The notes below the pieces were generated by a model that did not search any database, was not told the origin of the DNA, and saw only the letters and a program-made list of their open reading frames with translations. Shown here one piece after another: positions 18,022 to 27,145 of a DNA stretch of 64,000 bases. Made by a program: the position numbers and the translations under genes. Numbering within the stretch: the first letter of the stretch is position 1; each line of letters opens with the position of its first letter. The DNA is from Actinomyces weissii (GTDB lineage Bacteria; Actinomycetota; Actinomycetes; Actinomycetales; Actinomycetaceae). The DNA is taken from NCBI RefSeq assembly GCF_016598775.1, contig NZ_CP066802.1, forward strand, positions 2,294,001 through 2,358,000, written 5' to 3'.

Positions 18022-18181
18022 GACGACCTTCCTGGCGGGCACGGCAGAGACGTGAGGACGGGTCCAGGCGCGGCAGCCGCACCGGACGGGGCAGCCCGAC
18101 TGTAACCCACCAGCCGGTTGCAAGCAGCCCTGGAGTCGGTAGGCGGCCTACAAGGCCGTAGGAACGAGGGAGTTCCAGGAG

Positions 18182-18201
18182 GTCGCTCACGGTGGAGCGA
18201 C
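18182..18201 (-). terminator. Hairpin after the zeta-toxin-like gene
   Basis: GTCGCTC at 18182-18188 and GAGCGAC at 18195-18201 form a 7-base stem, extended by flanking GGAGG/CCTCC with a small bulge. It lies about 23 bases beyond the stop of the minus-strand gene and upstream of topA. Confidence 0.55.
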
Positions 18202-18223
18202 GGTCCTCCCGCCAGGGCCTGTT

Positions 18224-19426
18224 CTAGCGTCCTAGGGTGTTGCGGGGGCCTGGCATGCCGTGCTGGGGCGGGCGGGCGCCCTGGTGGCGGGTGGCGGCGG
18301 TGTGCTGGATAGAGGCCAGCACCTGCTGGGGCGAGAGCTTCTTGGGCTGGCCCGGGCGGGACGCCTGCTGGCTGGCAGAGCGCTGCGGCCCCTGCTGCGG
18401 GGTCTGCCGTGGTGCCTGTTGCGGGACCTCGTGGCGGTGCGCCTGCCCGCAGCGGTCCACGTGCTCCACCAGCGTGGGCTGGTCCTCCCGCCTAGTGACC
18501 ACCACCAGGTCCACCTGCGGAAATCCTCTTTCCAGGGCCAGCTGGAAGGTCATGCGGGCGTTATCCGTGCACCGGCACACCTCCCCCTCCCCAGTAGCCT
18601 GGAACACGCCCGCCACCGCGCTCCTGGGCGTGAAACGAGCCCCCACCTCCCCCCGCGAACGCGGACCCGCCCACCGCTGGAACGCTCCCCGCTCACACAC
18701 CTGCCGCGGCGTGTCCGCCACCACCACGACCACCTGCCCGTACTTGGCTGCCTTGAGCTCCTCCAGCAGGCGCGGGCCCTGCCCCCGGGCAGGAGACTCC
18801 ATCCACTGCAAGGTCCCCTCGATCTTGACGTCAAACCGCTTCTTGAGCAGCTCGAAGCGCACCAGGTCCGCGGTGTCGGTGGACATCTGGTGCACCAGCG
18901 TCGCCAGCTCCCCACGCACCACAGGCCGCCCGTCAACCAGCACCTGCGGCGCGTGCCGCGCCAGCAAGGCGTCCCAGTGCGCCCGGGCCCTCTCCAGCAG
19001 CCCCTGGTCAACCTCCAGCCCCTCCACCCGGTTACCCAGCAGCAGCTGCTTGACGTCATCAGCGTCCACCGTGGTGAAACCAGCCTCGTCCAGACCCATA
19101 CGCCCAGACTCACCCGCCCCCAGCACACCCCCGGCCACACCCACCGCCCGGGACTTACCCGCCCCCGGCGCCCCCGCCATAATGATCGCCCGCCCCCGCC
19201 GCGAACCACAGGCACCCGCCCGCGCCACGTAAGCCGCAACCACCGCCTCCCGCAGCTCGTACCAGGCAGAACCCTTAGCAGGCTTAGCGGGCAGGCAGTG
19301 CTCCTGCGACAACCGCCGGACCACCTCAGCCACCTGCGCCCCCGTACGCCCCAGCACGCCCGCCCGCTCCTGCCCAGACGCCACGGGCCCCTCGGGCTCA
19401 GTACCCCCAGAACTCGGCACTGCCAT
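18224..19426 (-). CDS. Zeta-toxin-like P-loop kinase with a glutamine-rich tail
   Basis: Encodes 400 residues. The P-loop MAGAPGAGKSRA is at residues 83 to 94, followed by FTTVDADDVKQLLL, where zeta toxins keep the catalytic aspartate and substrate-binding loop. The zeta-toxin family phosphorylates UDP-N-acetylglucosamine or similar nucleotide sugars and blocks cell-wall synthesis. The protein is longer than classical zeta or PezT toxins: about 85 residues precede the P-loop, and the last 75 residues are rich in Q, P, R and A with a KKLSPQQVLASIQHTA segment. GGAGG stands six bases before ATG 19426, inside the end of the upstream gene, which it overlaps by 29 bases. The overlap argues for coupled expression as a toxin-antitoxin-like pair. 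Activity as a toxin is inferred. Confidence 0.72.
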   Translation of the reverse strand: MAVPSSGGTEPEGPVASGQERAGVLGRTGAQVAEVVRRLSQEHCLPAKPAKGSAWYELREAVVAAYVARAGACGSRRGRAIIMAGAPGAGKSRAVGVAGGVLGAGESGRMGLDEAGFTTVDADDVKQLLLGNRVEGLEVDQGLLERARAHWDALLARHAPQVLVDGRPVVRGELATLVHQMSTDTADLVRFELLKKRFDVKIEGTLQWMESPARGQGPRLLEELKAAKYGQVVVVVADTPRQVCERGAFQRWAGPRSRGEVGARFTPRSAVAGVFQATGEGEVCRCTDNARMTFQLALERGFPQVDLVVVTRREDQPTLVEHVDRCGQAHRHEVPQQAPRQTPQQGPQRSASQQASRPGQPKKLSPQQVLASIQHTAATRHQGARPPQHGMPGPRNTLGR

Positions 19427-20000
19427 AAGGCGCCTCCGGGGGCTGGGGCAGGCTCTGGGCTATGTCATCCAGCTCCGCGAACTCCTCCAAGGTGAGGAAC
19501 CTGTTGAAGCGGAGACTCTCAATGTCCTCCCAGCTGCCGCGGTCGTAGCCGTCATAGCCCCGCACCCGCCCAAAGGTGTAGGGCCAGACCCGCAACCGCT
19601 CCATCATCTCCTGGGTACTGATCTGACCCGCAGCCCGCCGCCACCCCAGCTCCACAGGCGTGACCGGACGGATCTCCTCACCCCGCTCCATGTCCCGCTG
19701 GACAGACAGAACCAGCCACAGCTCGGTACCCACCCGCTCGGCTACCTCCTGGGGGCTGAGCCCCTGCGCCAGCAGGTCCCGGCTCAAACGGTCCTCCTCA
19801 ATCGGAGCCAGAAACTCCAAGGCAAGCGCCCGCAGGTCCTCACCATCACGACCCACCAGCACCGTCCCGTCATCCAGCACCAGCCTCCCAGCAACCCCCT
19901 CCTCAGCAACCCGCCCCTCAGGAACCGGCTCCGGCTGCCCCTGGCCCACCGGCCCCTCCGGCAAACTCTGCCCCACCGGCTCTACCACCTCACCCACCAC
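19398..20000 (-). CDS. Uncharacterised acidic protein paired with the zeta-toxin-like gene
   Basis: Encodes 200 residues, strongly acidic and glutamate-rich, with no signal peptide or membrane segment. A GTAGGAGGTT site immediately precedes two consecutive GTG codons (20000 and 19997); the spacing favours the second. Residues 35 to 60 (GRLVLDDGTVLVGRDGEDL) look like a short beta-hairpin, the middle is helical and charged, and the end is FAELDDIAQSLPQPPEAPYG. I do not recognise it as an epsilon or PezA antitoxin. Position upstream of and overlapping the toxin-like gene is the classic antitoxin place, so an antitoxin or folding partner role is proposed with low certainty. Confidence 0.7.
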   Translation of the reverse strand: MVGEVVEPVGQSLPEGPVGQGQPEPVPEGRVAEEGVAGRLVLDDGTVLVGRDGEDLRALALEFLAPIEEDRLSRDLLAQGLSPQEVAERVGTELWLVLSVQRDMERGEEIRPVTPVELGWRRAAGQISTQEMMERLRVWPYTFGRVRGYDGYDRGSWEDIESLRFNRFLTLEEFAELDDIAQSLPQPPEAPYGSAEFWGY

Positions 20001-20239
20001 AACCTCCTACCTCCCAGAAAGGGATCCCAGCAGTACCCACCCCAAGAACGCTACCCCACCCACCCCCAGCACAAAGGCACTTCACCCCACCCAGGACAAC
20101 ACGACCCCAAAGAAACCACAGGCCACTCTCACCCCCAGAACTCGGGGAGCCAACGGGCAAGGTCGAGTGCCAATCCCATAAGCGTCAGGACTGTCTCCTG
20201 CCTAGATATCCAGCCCAGCCAGTAAGGGTCCAATGAGCG

Positions 20240-21556
20240 TTAGCGCCGCTGCCTGGAGGCTGCCGCGGGCCCAGACAACAGCACCAGCACCGCCATACCG
20301 GCGCAGGCGGTGGCGACCGTAGCGGCCGCACCGGCCGCATAGGCCATGAGCTCGTCCGGGACGGAGGCGGCTTCCTCGGCCCCCCACAGGGTCCACAGCT
20401 CCAGCGGCACGGACGCCAGTCCCGCCAGCAGGCCCACGAGCAGCAGCGCCAGGGTGGGGGCCGTCATCCCCGCGGAACCCCAGTGCCGCCCCCGCCCCCC
20501 AGGACCGTTAGCCGGGCCCTCGTCCTGCCAGCAGCCACCCGCCACCGCCAAGGCCCCCCAGCCCAGGGCGAGCAGCAGCGCGGCCACGACGTCGGCGGGA
20601 CGGTGCCACTGGCACACCAGCGTGGAGTAGCCGACAGCCACCGCCACGAGCGCCCCCGCCCAGGCGGCCAGGGGACGCCAGCGCCGGGAGGTCACCAGCA
20701 CCAGGGCCACGGCCGCGGAGGCCGCCACGGCGGTGTGCCCCGAAGGCAGGGTGTTGGCGCCGTCCCACCGCTGCGACAGACCGAACTCGGGCCGCCACAG
20801 GACCCAGTGCTTAATGACCTGCGTAGAGACATTCGTGGCCACGACGACGCCCGCGGCCCACAAGGCCCGCCGTCGGCTCCCCCGCCACAGCGCCAGGAGC
20901 AGCACCGCCAGGATCAGGGCCACCAGGCCCGGCATGGTTATCACCTGCAACAGGCTGCGGGCGTGCCCGGAGACGAAGCGGGCCCCGATCAGTGAGCCGC
21001 TCAACGCCGTCTGCTCCATGAGCTGCCCGGTGCGGGTGAGCACCAGGGCCGCCCATAAGGCGGGCACCCCCAGGAAGCAGAGCCCGGCCAGCAGCCCGGC
21101 CAGCACCCGGTGCGCGCCCCTAACTACAGCCGGGCCGTTCCTTAACGCGGTGGTGGGGGTTCCTGCGGCGGCGGGGATCACGACGGATGTTGGGGCCGCT
21201 GCCGCAGCGGGGCTCCCCAGGGCTGTCGGGGCCTCAGTCTCAGTGGCGATATCGAGCCAGTGCAGCGTCCCTGCGAAGCCGCTGGCTTCCGCTCCGCCCC
21301 CGTCCAACCAGTGGAGACCTTTAGCGCTGCCAACCGTTGCGGGGCTAGATGGCAGCCTCGTAGGCGCCTCAGCTGCGGCACCACCCCGAGGCGTCCACGC
21401 CGGGGCCCGCCCAGGTTCCCAGCCGGGCGTGGCGGTGCTGGAGGCGCCAGCGGGCGCACCGGCTGTCGCGTCGGTAGCGTCTGGGTGGCTGCGGGCCACC
21501 TCCTGGGTCCTCGGTGTCACGGCCTGGATGCTATGGGCCGTTCCTGGGTACTCCAT
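20240..21556 (-). CDS. PAP2-superfamily membrane phosphatase
   Basis: Encodes 438 residues. The first 145 residues are alanine/threonine-rich and probably disordered cytoplasmic sequence. Five to seven hydrophobic segments follow. The phosphatase motifs are KHWVLWRPE (motif 1), TLPSGHT (motif 2) and STLVCQWHRPADV (motif 3, histidine and aspartate kept, arginine replaced by threonine). Such enzymes dephosphorylate lipid phosphates such as undecaprenyl diphosphate or phosphatidate at the membrane. The long N-terminal tail is unusual and an internal start would shorten it, but no better ribosome site is visible. Two further C-terminal helices follow the catalytic part. Neighbours do not point to a pathway. 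Confidence 0.82.
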   Translation of the reverse strand: MEYPGTAHSIQAVTPRTQEVARSHPDATDATAGAPAGASSTATPGWEPGRAPAWTPRGGAAAEAPTRLPSSPATVGSAKGLHWLDGGGAEASGFAGTLHWLDIATETEAPTALGSPAAAAAPTSVVIPAAAGTPTTALRNGPAVVRGAHRVLAGLLAGLCFLGVPALWAALVLTRTGQLMEQTALSGSLIGARFVSGHARSLLQVITMPGLVALILAVLLLALWRGSRRRALWAAGVVVATNVSTQVIKHWVLWRPEFGLSQRWDGANTLPSGHTAVAASAAVALVLVTSRRWRPLAAWAGALVAVAVGYSTLVCQWHRPADVVAALLLALGWGALAVAGGCWQDEGPANGPGGRGRHWGSAGMTAPTLALLLVGLLAGLASVPLELWTLWGAEEAASVPDELMAYAAGAAATVATACAGMAVLVLLSGPAAASRQRR

Positions 21557-21858
21557 GGCCGTCGGCTATAAACCCTCCCGCACACCCCGGCAGGCAGTTG
21601 GCAAGCCTCTGTACTGCAAGCAAATAACCAGGTCCTAGTGGGGTAACGCACAGTAGGCGCCACGCCCGGGGCAGGCTGCTTCCGGCCGGGCAGCCTAGTG
21701 GCAGCGCCGAAGTGAGCACCTGGCAGCCGTCATGCTGGCCTCCGCCCAGACCCGGCCAGGCACCTGCCCAGCAGGCGCCCCCAGGCAGGCACGGGTCGTA
21801 GCACTGGTCTGCCTGGACGTACCCGGGTCAGGGCGGTACCCCCAGGCAGGCGCGGGTC
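21557..21858. other. Gap between PAP2 and methyltransferase genes, with a 20-base direct repeat
   Basis: 302 bases without a credible gene. CCCCCAGGCAGGCACGGGTC at 21778-21797 recurs with one change at 21839-21858, immediately before the methyltransferase stop. Nothing else was recognised. Confidence 0.7.
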
Positions 21859-23769
21859 TCAGTCCAGCAGCAGGAAGCCCGCCCCCACCAGCTCACGGGT
21901 GGCGTCCACCAGCTCCTGGCGCAGGGCGAGCGCCCGCTCCGAGGCCGCACCAGTACTCGCCTCCCCGCCAGCGCTCGCCTCCGTTCCAGGGCCGCCGTCG
22001 GTCTGCTCGCCGTCAACCGCGGTCAGGGCGGCCAGCGCCGTAGCCACCTGGGCCACGCTCAGCTCTCCGTCCGCCACGTCCACCAGGGCCGCGAGCGCCG
22101 TACCGGCCCGCAGCACCCGTCCCAGGCCCCCGCCCTGGCGCACCAGGATCGCGGTGGGCTCGGTGGCCCCTGGCCGCAGGTGCCGCTCCTGCGTGACGTC
22201 GGGGGCGACCACGGGCCGCAGCGCGGCGACGGCGTCGTCGTCCAGCTGTGCCAGGCGGCTGCGGGCCTCCACCACCTGGGCCACGTGCTCCCCCAGGGAC
22301 CCGTTGCCGCTGGTGGTGACCTCCTCCAGGACCCGCCAGGGGGCGCGCGTCCCTGCGGCAGCGGGGCGGTGCAGGACCAGGTAGCCGAAGCCCACCGCCT
22401 CCACCCCGCGCTGCTCGAAGTCCGCGATCCAGGCCTCCAGGCGGGCCTCGAAACCGGCCCGGTCCCGCTCGGGGGTGGAGCCGCCGTCCCGCAGCCACAT
22501 GGTGGCGTACTCCACCGGGTCCTGCTGCTCGCGCTGGACCACCCAGGCGTCTACGTCCGCCGGGAGCCAGGCGGTCACGAGCGCGCGCCAGTCCTGGCCA
22601 CGGTGGTGCTCCCAGTTGCCCAGCATGACGGCGGTGCCGCCAGGGGCCAGGTGCTCACCGAGGGCGGGGACCAGGGCGGGCAGCACGGGAGCGCCGGCGT
22701 CGCGGTACTCCATGAGGGCCAGGCCGGCGGCGCGCACGGCGGGCGGGGTGATGACGAAGGGCGGGTTGCTGGCCACCAGGTCGAAGCGGCGGCCCGCCAC
22801 GGGCTCCAGGAAGGAGCCTTGCCGCAGCTCCAGGCGGCCCGGCTCCACCCCGGCCAGGGCCGTGTTGAAGGCGGTGAAGGCCAGGGCGCGGGCGGAGATG
22901 TCGGTGGCGGTGACCTGCTGGCAGTGGCGCAGCAGGTAGAGGGTCTGGATACCGCAGCCGCAGCCCAGGTCCAGGGCGGTGCGGACGGGACGGCGCGGGG
23001 TCAGGGCCGCCAGGGTCAGGCCCGCGCCGCCGATGCCGAGCACGTGGTCCGGCGGCAGCTCGCGCCCGGTCTCCAGCTCGCCCAGGTCGGAGGCCACCCA
23101 CCAGCGCACGGGCCCGGCGTCGTCGGTGGCCTCGTGGGGGCGCAGGTCGACGGCGGCGCGTACCGCGTCCGGGCGGGGCCCCGGGGACGGGCTGGGCCCG
23201 GCGACCGGTTGGGTGACCAGCCCGGGGGTGCCGCTGGCCGGGGTAGGCGTGGCAGCCGCGGCAGACGTGGTGGCCTGGCCGCTTGCCGTGGCAGGAGCGG
23301 TGTCCTGGCCGCCGCTGGGAGTGCTGCTGGACCCAGCGGGGGCTTTGCCGTCGGCGGGGCTTAGCACGGATTCCACCAGTTCCACCAGCCCAAGCTCCAG
23401 GGCTCCGGCAGTGCCGGTGCGGGGCAGGGCGGCGTCCAGGTCGGTGGCGCTGACGCCCTGGCCCAGCATAAACAGGGCCGTCAGGGTGGCCACCGGGTCC
23501 GGGGCGCGGCCTGCAGCACGACGCCGGGCGGTGTGCGCCCGCAGCGCACGCAGGGCGGGCAGCCTCTGCTCACGGCGCAGGGCGGCGTCGGCAACCGGCC
23601 CCAGCAGGCTGGCGACAGCGTCCACCCCCCAGCCGCTGTCCTCCAGGTCAGCACGGAGACGCTGCGCCTGCGCGGGGGTGGCGGCGGGCACTGGCCTGGC
23701 TAGAGGCGCGCTGCTGGTCGCTGCGCCGGTCAGGATGCTGGGCACTGTGCTGGTCGCGTTGCTGGTCAT
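21859..23769 (-). CDS. SAM-dependent methyltransferase with NPPF motif
   Basis: Encodes 636 residues from ATG 23769 (an in-frame start at 23811 would add 14). The central Rossmann domain shows the SAM-binding ALDLGCGCGIQTLYL and the catalytic LVASNPPFVITPPA, the motif of N-methyltransferases acting on adenine, guanine or glutamine side chains. The N-terminal domain (about 220 residues) resembles the leader domain of a conserved actinobacterial methyltransferase family, interrupted by an alanine/serine/proline-rich linker around residues 150 to 215. The C-terminal 150 residues match no fold I recognise. The substrate could be rRNA, protein or DNA; the family is uncharacterised. It is a lone gene in this region. 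Confidence 0.82.
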   Translation of the reverse strand: MTSNATSTVPSILTGAATSSAPLARPVPAATPAQAQRLRADLEDSGWGVDAVASLLGPVADAALRREQRLPALRALRAHTARRRAAGRAPDPVATLTALFMLGQGVSATDLDAALPRTGTAGALELGLVELVESVLSPADGKAPAGSSSTPSGGQDTAPATASGQATTSAAAATPTPASGTPGLVTQPVAGPSPSPGPRPDAVRAAVDLRPHEATDDAGPVRWWVASDLGELETGRELPPDHVLGIGGAGLTLAALTPRRPVRTALDLGCGCGIQTLYLLRHCQQVTATDISARALAFTAFNTALAGVEPGRLELRQGSFLEPVAGRRFDLVASNPPFVITPPAVRAAGLALMEYRDAGAPVLPALVPALGEHLAPGGTAVMLGNWEHHRGQDWRALVTAWLPADVDAWVVQREQQDPVEYATMWLRDGGSTPERDRAGFEARLEAWIADFEQRGVEAVGFGYLVLHRPAAAGTRAPWRVLEEVTTSGNGSLGEHVAQVVEARSRLAQLDDDAVAALRPVVAPDVTQERHLRPGATEPTAILVRQGGGLGRVLRAGTALAALVDVADGELSVAQVATALAALTAVDGEQTDGGPGTEASAGGEASTGAASERALALRQELVDATRELVGAGFLLLD

Positions 23770-23903
23770 GGCAGCGACGCTACCCGTTGAACCGCCTGCT
23801 CCGTCCGGCACGGCGGTCAGCGCCCTGGCGCCCCTGCGACGGCACCCTCCGCCGTCGCACCGGGGACGCGGCCGCCCCAGCGCCTTCCGTAGCAGGTGGT
23901 GGC

Positions 23904-24419
23904 TCAGGCGTCAGGGTCGGCGTCGATGGCTCCCTGCACGTCGTGGAAGAGGAGGTTGGAGATCTCCACCTGCACCATCTGGACGGCGGGGATGTCGTCC
24001 AGCACCAGGGGGTCGTCAGCGCTGGTCTGCAGGCTCAGGGTGCCGCAGCGGAAGATGCGGTCAGACATGCTGCGCTGCTGCTGCACGTCGGAGATGCGCG
24101 ACAGCGGCAGGTCGTGCCCGGTCTTGTTGAACACGCCCTTGCGCGTGATGACGCGCTTGGTGGTGATCGTGAAGGTCTCGTTGGCCCACTTGATCCACGG
24201 CACCAGCAGCACCGGGACGCTCGCCACGGCCACGAGCACCCAGATCGCCAGGACCACCCAGCGCCGCCACTCGCCGTCCGGGAGCAGGACGGTGGCCGCC
24301 GTCGCCGCGATAATCATTAGCAGAACTGATAGGTAACGCCACAGCAGGACCTTCCAGTGGCGGTGCATGTGGCGCACCACCACCTCATCCTGGCTGAGCA
24401 GCTTGTTCGGGATACCCAT
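23904..24419 (-). CDS. Membrane protein with bacterial PH domain (bPH2)
   Basis: Encodes 171 residues starting MGIPNKLLSQDEVVVRHMHR. Two transmembrane helices (about residues 22 to 45 and 53 to 78) are followed by a PH-like beta domain with FTITTKRVITRKGVFNKTG and LPLSRISDVQQQRS, the conserved core of this family. Function of these actinobacterial proteins is unknown; related B. subtilis YdbS/YdbT and YvlD-type proteins are linked to envelope stress and antimicrobial resistance. An extension to 24569 is in frame but rejected because the chosen start matches the family N-terminus. Confidence 0.85.
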   Translation of the reverse strand: MGIPNKLLSQDEVVVRHMHRHWKVLLWRYLSVLLMIIAATAATVLLPDGEWRRWVVLAIWVLVAVASVPVLLVPWIKWANETFTITTKRVITRKGVFNKTGHDLPLSRISDVQQQRSMSDRIFRCGTLSLQTSADDPLVLDDIPAVQMVQVEISNLLFHDVQGAIDADPDA

Positions 24420-24614
24420 GGCCCCCAGTCTGCCAGCATCCGCCAGGGTATCGCCGCAAGAGCAGCGTCTCTCAGCGCCCCGGCACGCCCAGATCCGCCG
24501 TCCGCACCCGCCTCCGCCCTCTACCTCCGTCTCTCCTCCTGCGCTCGTCCCTGCTCCTGCCAGCCTCACCCGGGCCGTGCCTCCGGCTCGCGTCCCCTTT
24601 TCCCAGCCTGCGGC

Positions 24615-25925
24615 TCAGCCACCTCGCAGCATGCTGCCGCCCACGTCCAGGACCACCGGCACCACACCGAGCAGCACGAAGGCGGGCAGGTGGCACAGCC
24701 CCAGGGGCAGGACCAGGCGCACCGCCAGCCGCTCCGCGGCCTCCTGAGCCGCCGCGGCCCGGCCCTCCCGCACGGCGCTGGCCGCTCGCTCCAGCAGGGG
24801 CACCGGGGAGGCTCCCTCCTCCCAGGCCACCCGCAGGCAGGAGGCCAGCTGGCTCTCCGGCCCGGCCCAGCCCTCTTGCGGCTCCGCCCCGCCGAGCCCT
24901 GAGGCCGTCTCCCAGGCCTCCGGCCAGTCCGCCCCGAGCAGCAGCGCCCGGGAGACGACCACCAGCCCCTCGTCCTCCAGCACCTCCCCCAGCGCCGCCA
25001 GGGTGCCGGGCACTGTGGCCCCGGAGACCAGCGCCGCCCGGGCCAGGTCCAGGCCCAGCGCCTCGTCCACGACGCCGTCGCCCGCCCGGGCGGCCGCCAG
25101 CAGCCGTTGCGTGAGCAGGTGGCCCAGCACCATGAGCACCACGCCGGACACCAGCACCGCCACGGCCAGGGGACCCGAGAACAGGTAGGCCCACAGGTCC
25201 GCCCCCACAGCCGTGCCCAGCACGGGGGCAGCGGCGGGCAGGGCCGCCAGCAGGCGGGCGGTGCTGCGGGGCCCAGCCAGGGCGGTGTCCCGCAGGGACT
25301 GCGCCCGGCCCGCATCAGACACCGCGCCTGCCACCGCCTCCAGCACGTTGGCCAGCGGCGCCCCCACGGCCTCCGCCAGGCGGCAGGCCGCCACCGCCCC
25401 GCGCGCCGCCTGCCGCCGCGCCTGCTCCCGCTCCGCCCGACGGCGGGGCCAGGGCGGGGTCCAGCGCCAGCTCCCGCCGTGCCTGCGCGGCAGCCAGCGG
25501 CGCGGTGGGGACTGGGCCAGGGCGAGCAGCGGGGCCGGTACCACCCCAACGGGTACCTGCCCGCTGGAGATCTGCCCGTCGGAGGCTTGCCCGACCGGAG
25601 ACTGCCCCGCATCCGTCTGCCACCGGGGGCCGGGCACCTGGCCGGAACCGTCCGCCTGCGGCCCCAGGCAGCGGCGCCCCAGGACGCGCTGCCAGGCCAG
25701 GGAGGTGGGCAGCCCCGCGCGCAGCAGCGCGGCCACCTCTACCAGGACCATCCCGATATCCGCCTCCTGCGGCCGGGACCGGCGCCAGCCTCTGCCTGCC
25801 CGGCCCCACCCGGAACCGCTAGGGGCAGGGCGGGCCGCTGGCGGGCGACGTCTGGGCGGCAGCAGGAGCAGGGCGACCGCGAGCGCCAGCAGCAGCGCCG
25901 CCGTCCAGGCGCTCAGCCCCGGCAT
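24615..25925 (-). CDS. Tad secretion inner-membrane protein, TadB-TadC fusion
   Basis: Encodes 436 residues from ATG 25925, overlapping the tadA stop by 13 bases. Two T2SSF modules are visible in one chain: the first around residues 60 to 280 (ADIGMVLVEVAALLRAGLP, then AVGAPLANVLEAVAGAVSDA and two helices), the second around residues 300 to 436 (GLDLARAALVSGATVPGTL, EEGASPVPLLERAASAVREG and a C-terminal helix pair). In most actinobacteria TadB and TadC are separate proteins that form the platform of the Flp-pilus machine. The downstream 195-base gap to the next gene holds no pilin or TadE/TadF gene, so what this platform would assemble is unclear. Confidence 0.75.
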   Translation of the reverse strand: MPGLSAWTAALLLALAVALLLLPPRRRPPAARPAPSGSGWGRAGRGWRRSRPQEADIGMVLVEVAALLRAGLPTSLAWQRVLGRRCLGPQADGSGQVPGPRWQTDAGQSPVGQASDGQISSGQVPVGVVPAPLLALAQSPPRRWLPRRHGGSWRWTPPWPRRRAEREQARRQAARGAVAACRLAEAVGAPLANVLEAVAGAVSDAGRAQSLRDTALAGPRSTARLLAALPAAAPVLGTAVGADLWAYLFSGPLAVAVLVSGVVLMVLGHLLTQRLLAAARAGDGVVDEALGLDLARAALVSGATVPGTLAALGEVLEDEGLVVVSRALLLGADWPEAWETASGLGGAEPQEGWAGPESQLASCLRVAWEEGASPVPLLERAASAVREGRAAAAQEAAERLAVRLVLPLGLCHLPAFVLLGVVPVVLDVGGSMLRGG

Positions 25926-27145
25926 GTTGCCCTCCCCAGGTCCCGGCCACCGCACGCCTCTGCCCCGCCCAGCGCCGCCTGCAACGCCTGCGGGCCCACC
26001 AGCCGTCCCAGGGCCGTGGCTGCCTCCCCTGCCCGGTAGCCGCCGTCAGGCAGGCGCACCAGCGCCTCCTGGCAGACCAGCTCCCCGGCGTGCCGGGAGA
26101 GCAGGCCGACGGACTCCACCACCCGGGCACCGGAGGCCAGTCGGCGCAGGTGCACCACGGCGTCCAGGGCGCTGGCGGCCTGGGCCGTGACCATGTGCTC
26201 GCTCATGCCTGCCAGCGCCCCCAGGGCGGTGAGCCGGGCGGGCACGTCCACCGGGGAGTTGGCGTGCAAGGTGGCCCACCCGCCCTCGTGCCCGGTGTTG
26301 AGGGCGGAGAGCACCTCCCGCACCTCGGGTCCCCGGCACTCCCCCAGCACGATCCGGTCCGGGCGCATGCGCATGGCGTTGCGCACCAGGGCACTCATAG
26401 GCACCGCCCCTACACCCTCCACGTTCTGGCCCCGCTCCTGCAGGTGGATAACGTGGGGGTGGTCGGGGCGCAGCTCGCTGACCTCCTCTATGCACACGAT
26501 CCGCTCAGTGGGGCTGACCAGCCCCAGCAGGGCAGCCAGGAGCGTGGTCTTGCCGGTGCCGGTGGCCCCGGTGACCAGGCAGGAGGTACGCCGCTCCACC
26601 AGGGCCGTCAGCAGCTGGTCCAGGCCCGCCGGGACGGTGCCAGCCTGCCGCAGCTCAGGCAGGGTCAGGGCCCGGCGGCGGCTGGTGCGCAGGCAGATAA
26701 GGGTGCCGTCCGTGGACAGGGGCGGCAGCACGGCGTTCAGGCGAGTGCCGTCAGGCAGGGAGGCGTCCACGACGGGGCTGCTCTCGTCCAGCCGCCGCCC
26801 GGAGGCGGCCGCCATCCGCACGGCCAGCGCCCGTGCCTGCGGCTCCTCCAGGCGGGCCCCCGGCACCTCCTCCAGCCCACGCCCCCGGTCGACCCAGGTG
26901 CGGCCCCCACCCACCAGGACGTCGGTGACCCCCGGGGTCTCCAGCAGGGGCTGCAGCACCGCCCCGGCCCCCTGGGCCTCCGCCCGCAGCCCGGTAGCCA
27001 GGCGGATGACCCCGGTGGCTCCGGTGCCCGCACCGGTGGCGGCCAGCACCGCCCCCGGCAGGCTGGCCCCGCGCGCGAGCTCTCCCCGGGCCACCCGCAG
27101 CCGCTCCCCGCCCATCCGGCTCAGCTCCGGGCCCGGCAGGCTCAT
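25913..27145 (-). CDS. tadA: Tad/CpaF-type secretion ATPase
   Basis: Encodes 410 residues. Walker A is LVTGATGTGKTTLLAALLG, followed by the Asp box IVCIEEVSELRPDHPH, a Walker B region RPDRIVLGECRGPEVREVL and the His box GHEGGWATLHANSP. This is the hexameric ATPase that powers Flp-pilus or related pseudopilus assembly. It begins with ATG overlapping the cpaE stop (ATGA) and ends 13 bases into the TadBC gene, so the three genes form one tightly coupled operon. Length and motifs are complete, with no sign of decay. Confidence 0.9.
   Translation of the reverse strand: MSLPGPELSRMGGERLRVARGELARGASLPGAVLAATGAGTGATGVIRLATGLRAEAQGAGAVLQPLLETPGVTDVLVGGGRTWVDRGRGLEEVPGARLEEPQARALAVRMAAASGRRLDESSPVVDASLPDGTRLNAVLPPLSTDGTLICLRTSRRRALTLPELRQAGTVPAGLDQLLTALVERRTSCLVTGATGTGKTTLLAALLGLVSPTERIVCIEEVSELRPDHPHVIHLQERGQNVEGVGAVPMSALVRNAMRMRPDRIVLGECRGPEVREVLSALNTGHEGGWATLHANSPVDVPARLTALGALAGMSEHMVTAQAASALDAVVHLRRLASGARVVESVGLLSRHAGELVCQEALVRLPDGGYRAGEAATALGRLVGPQALQAALGGAEACGGRDLGRATCRG

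Noticed and set aside
21732..22043. 103-codon frame in the gap before the methyltransferase
   Set aside because: Proline/arginine-rich composition, antisense overlap with the methyltransferase and no ribosome site.
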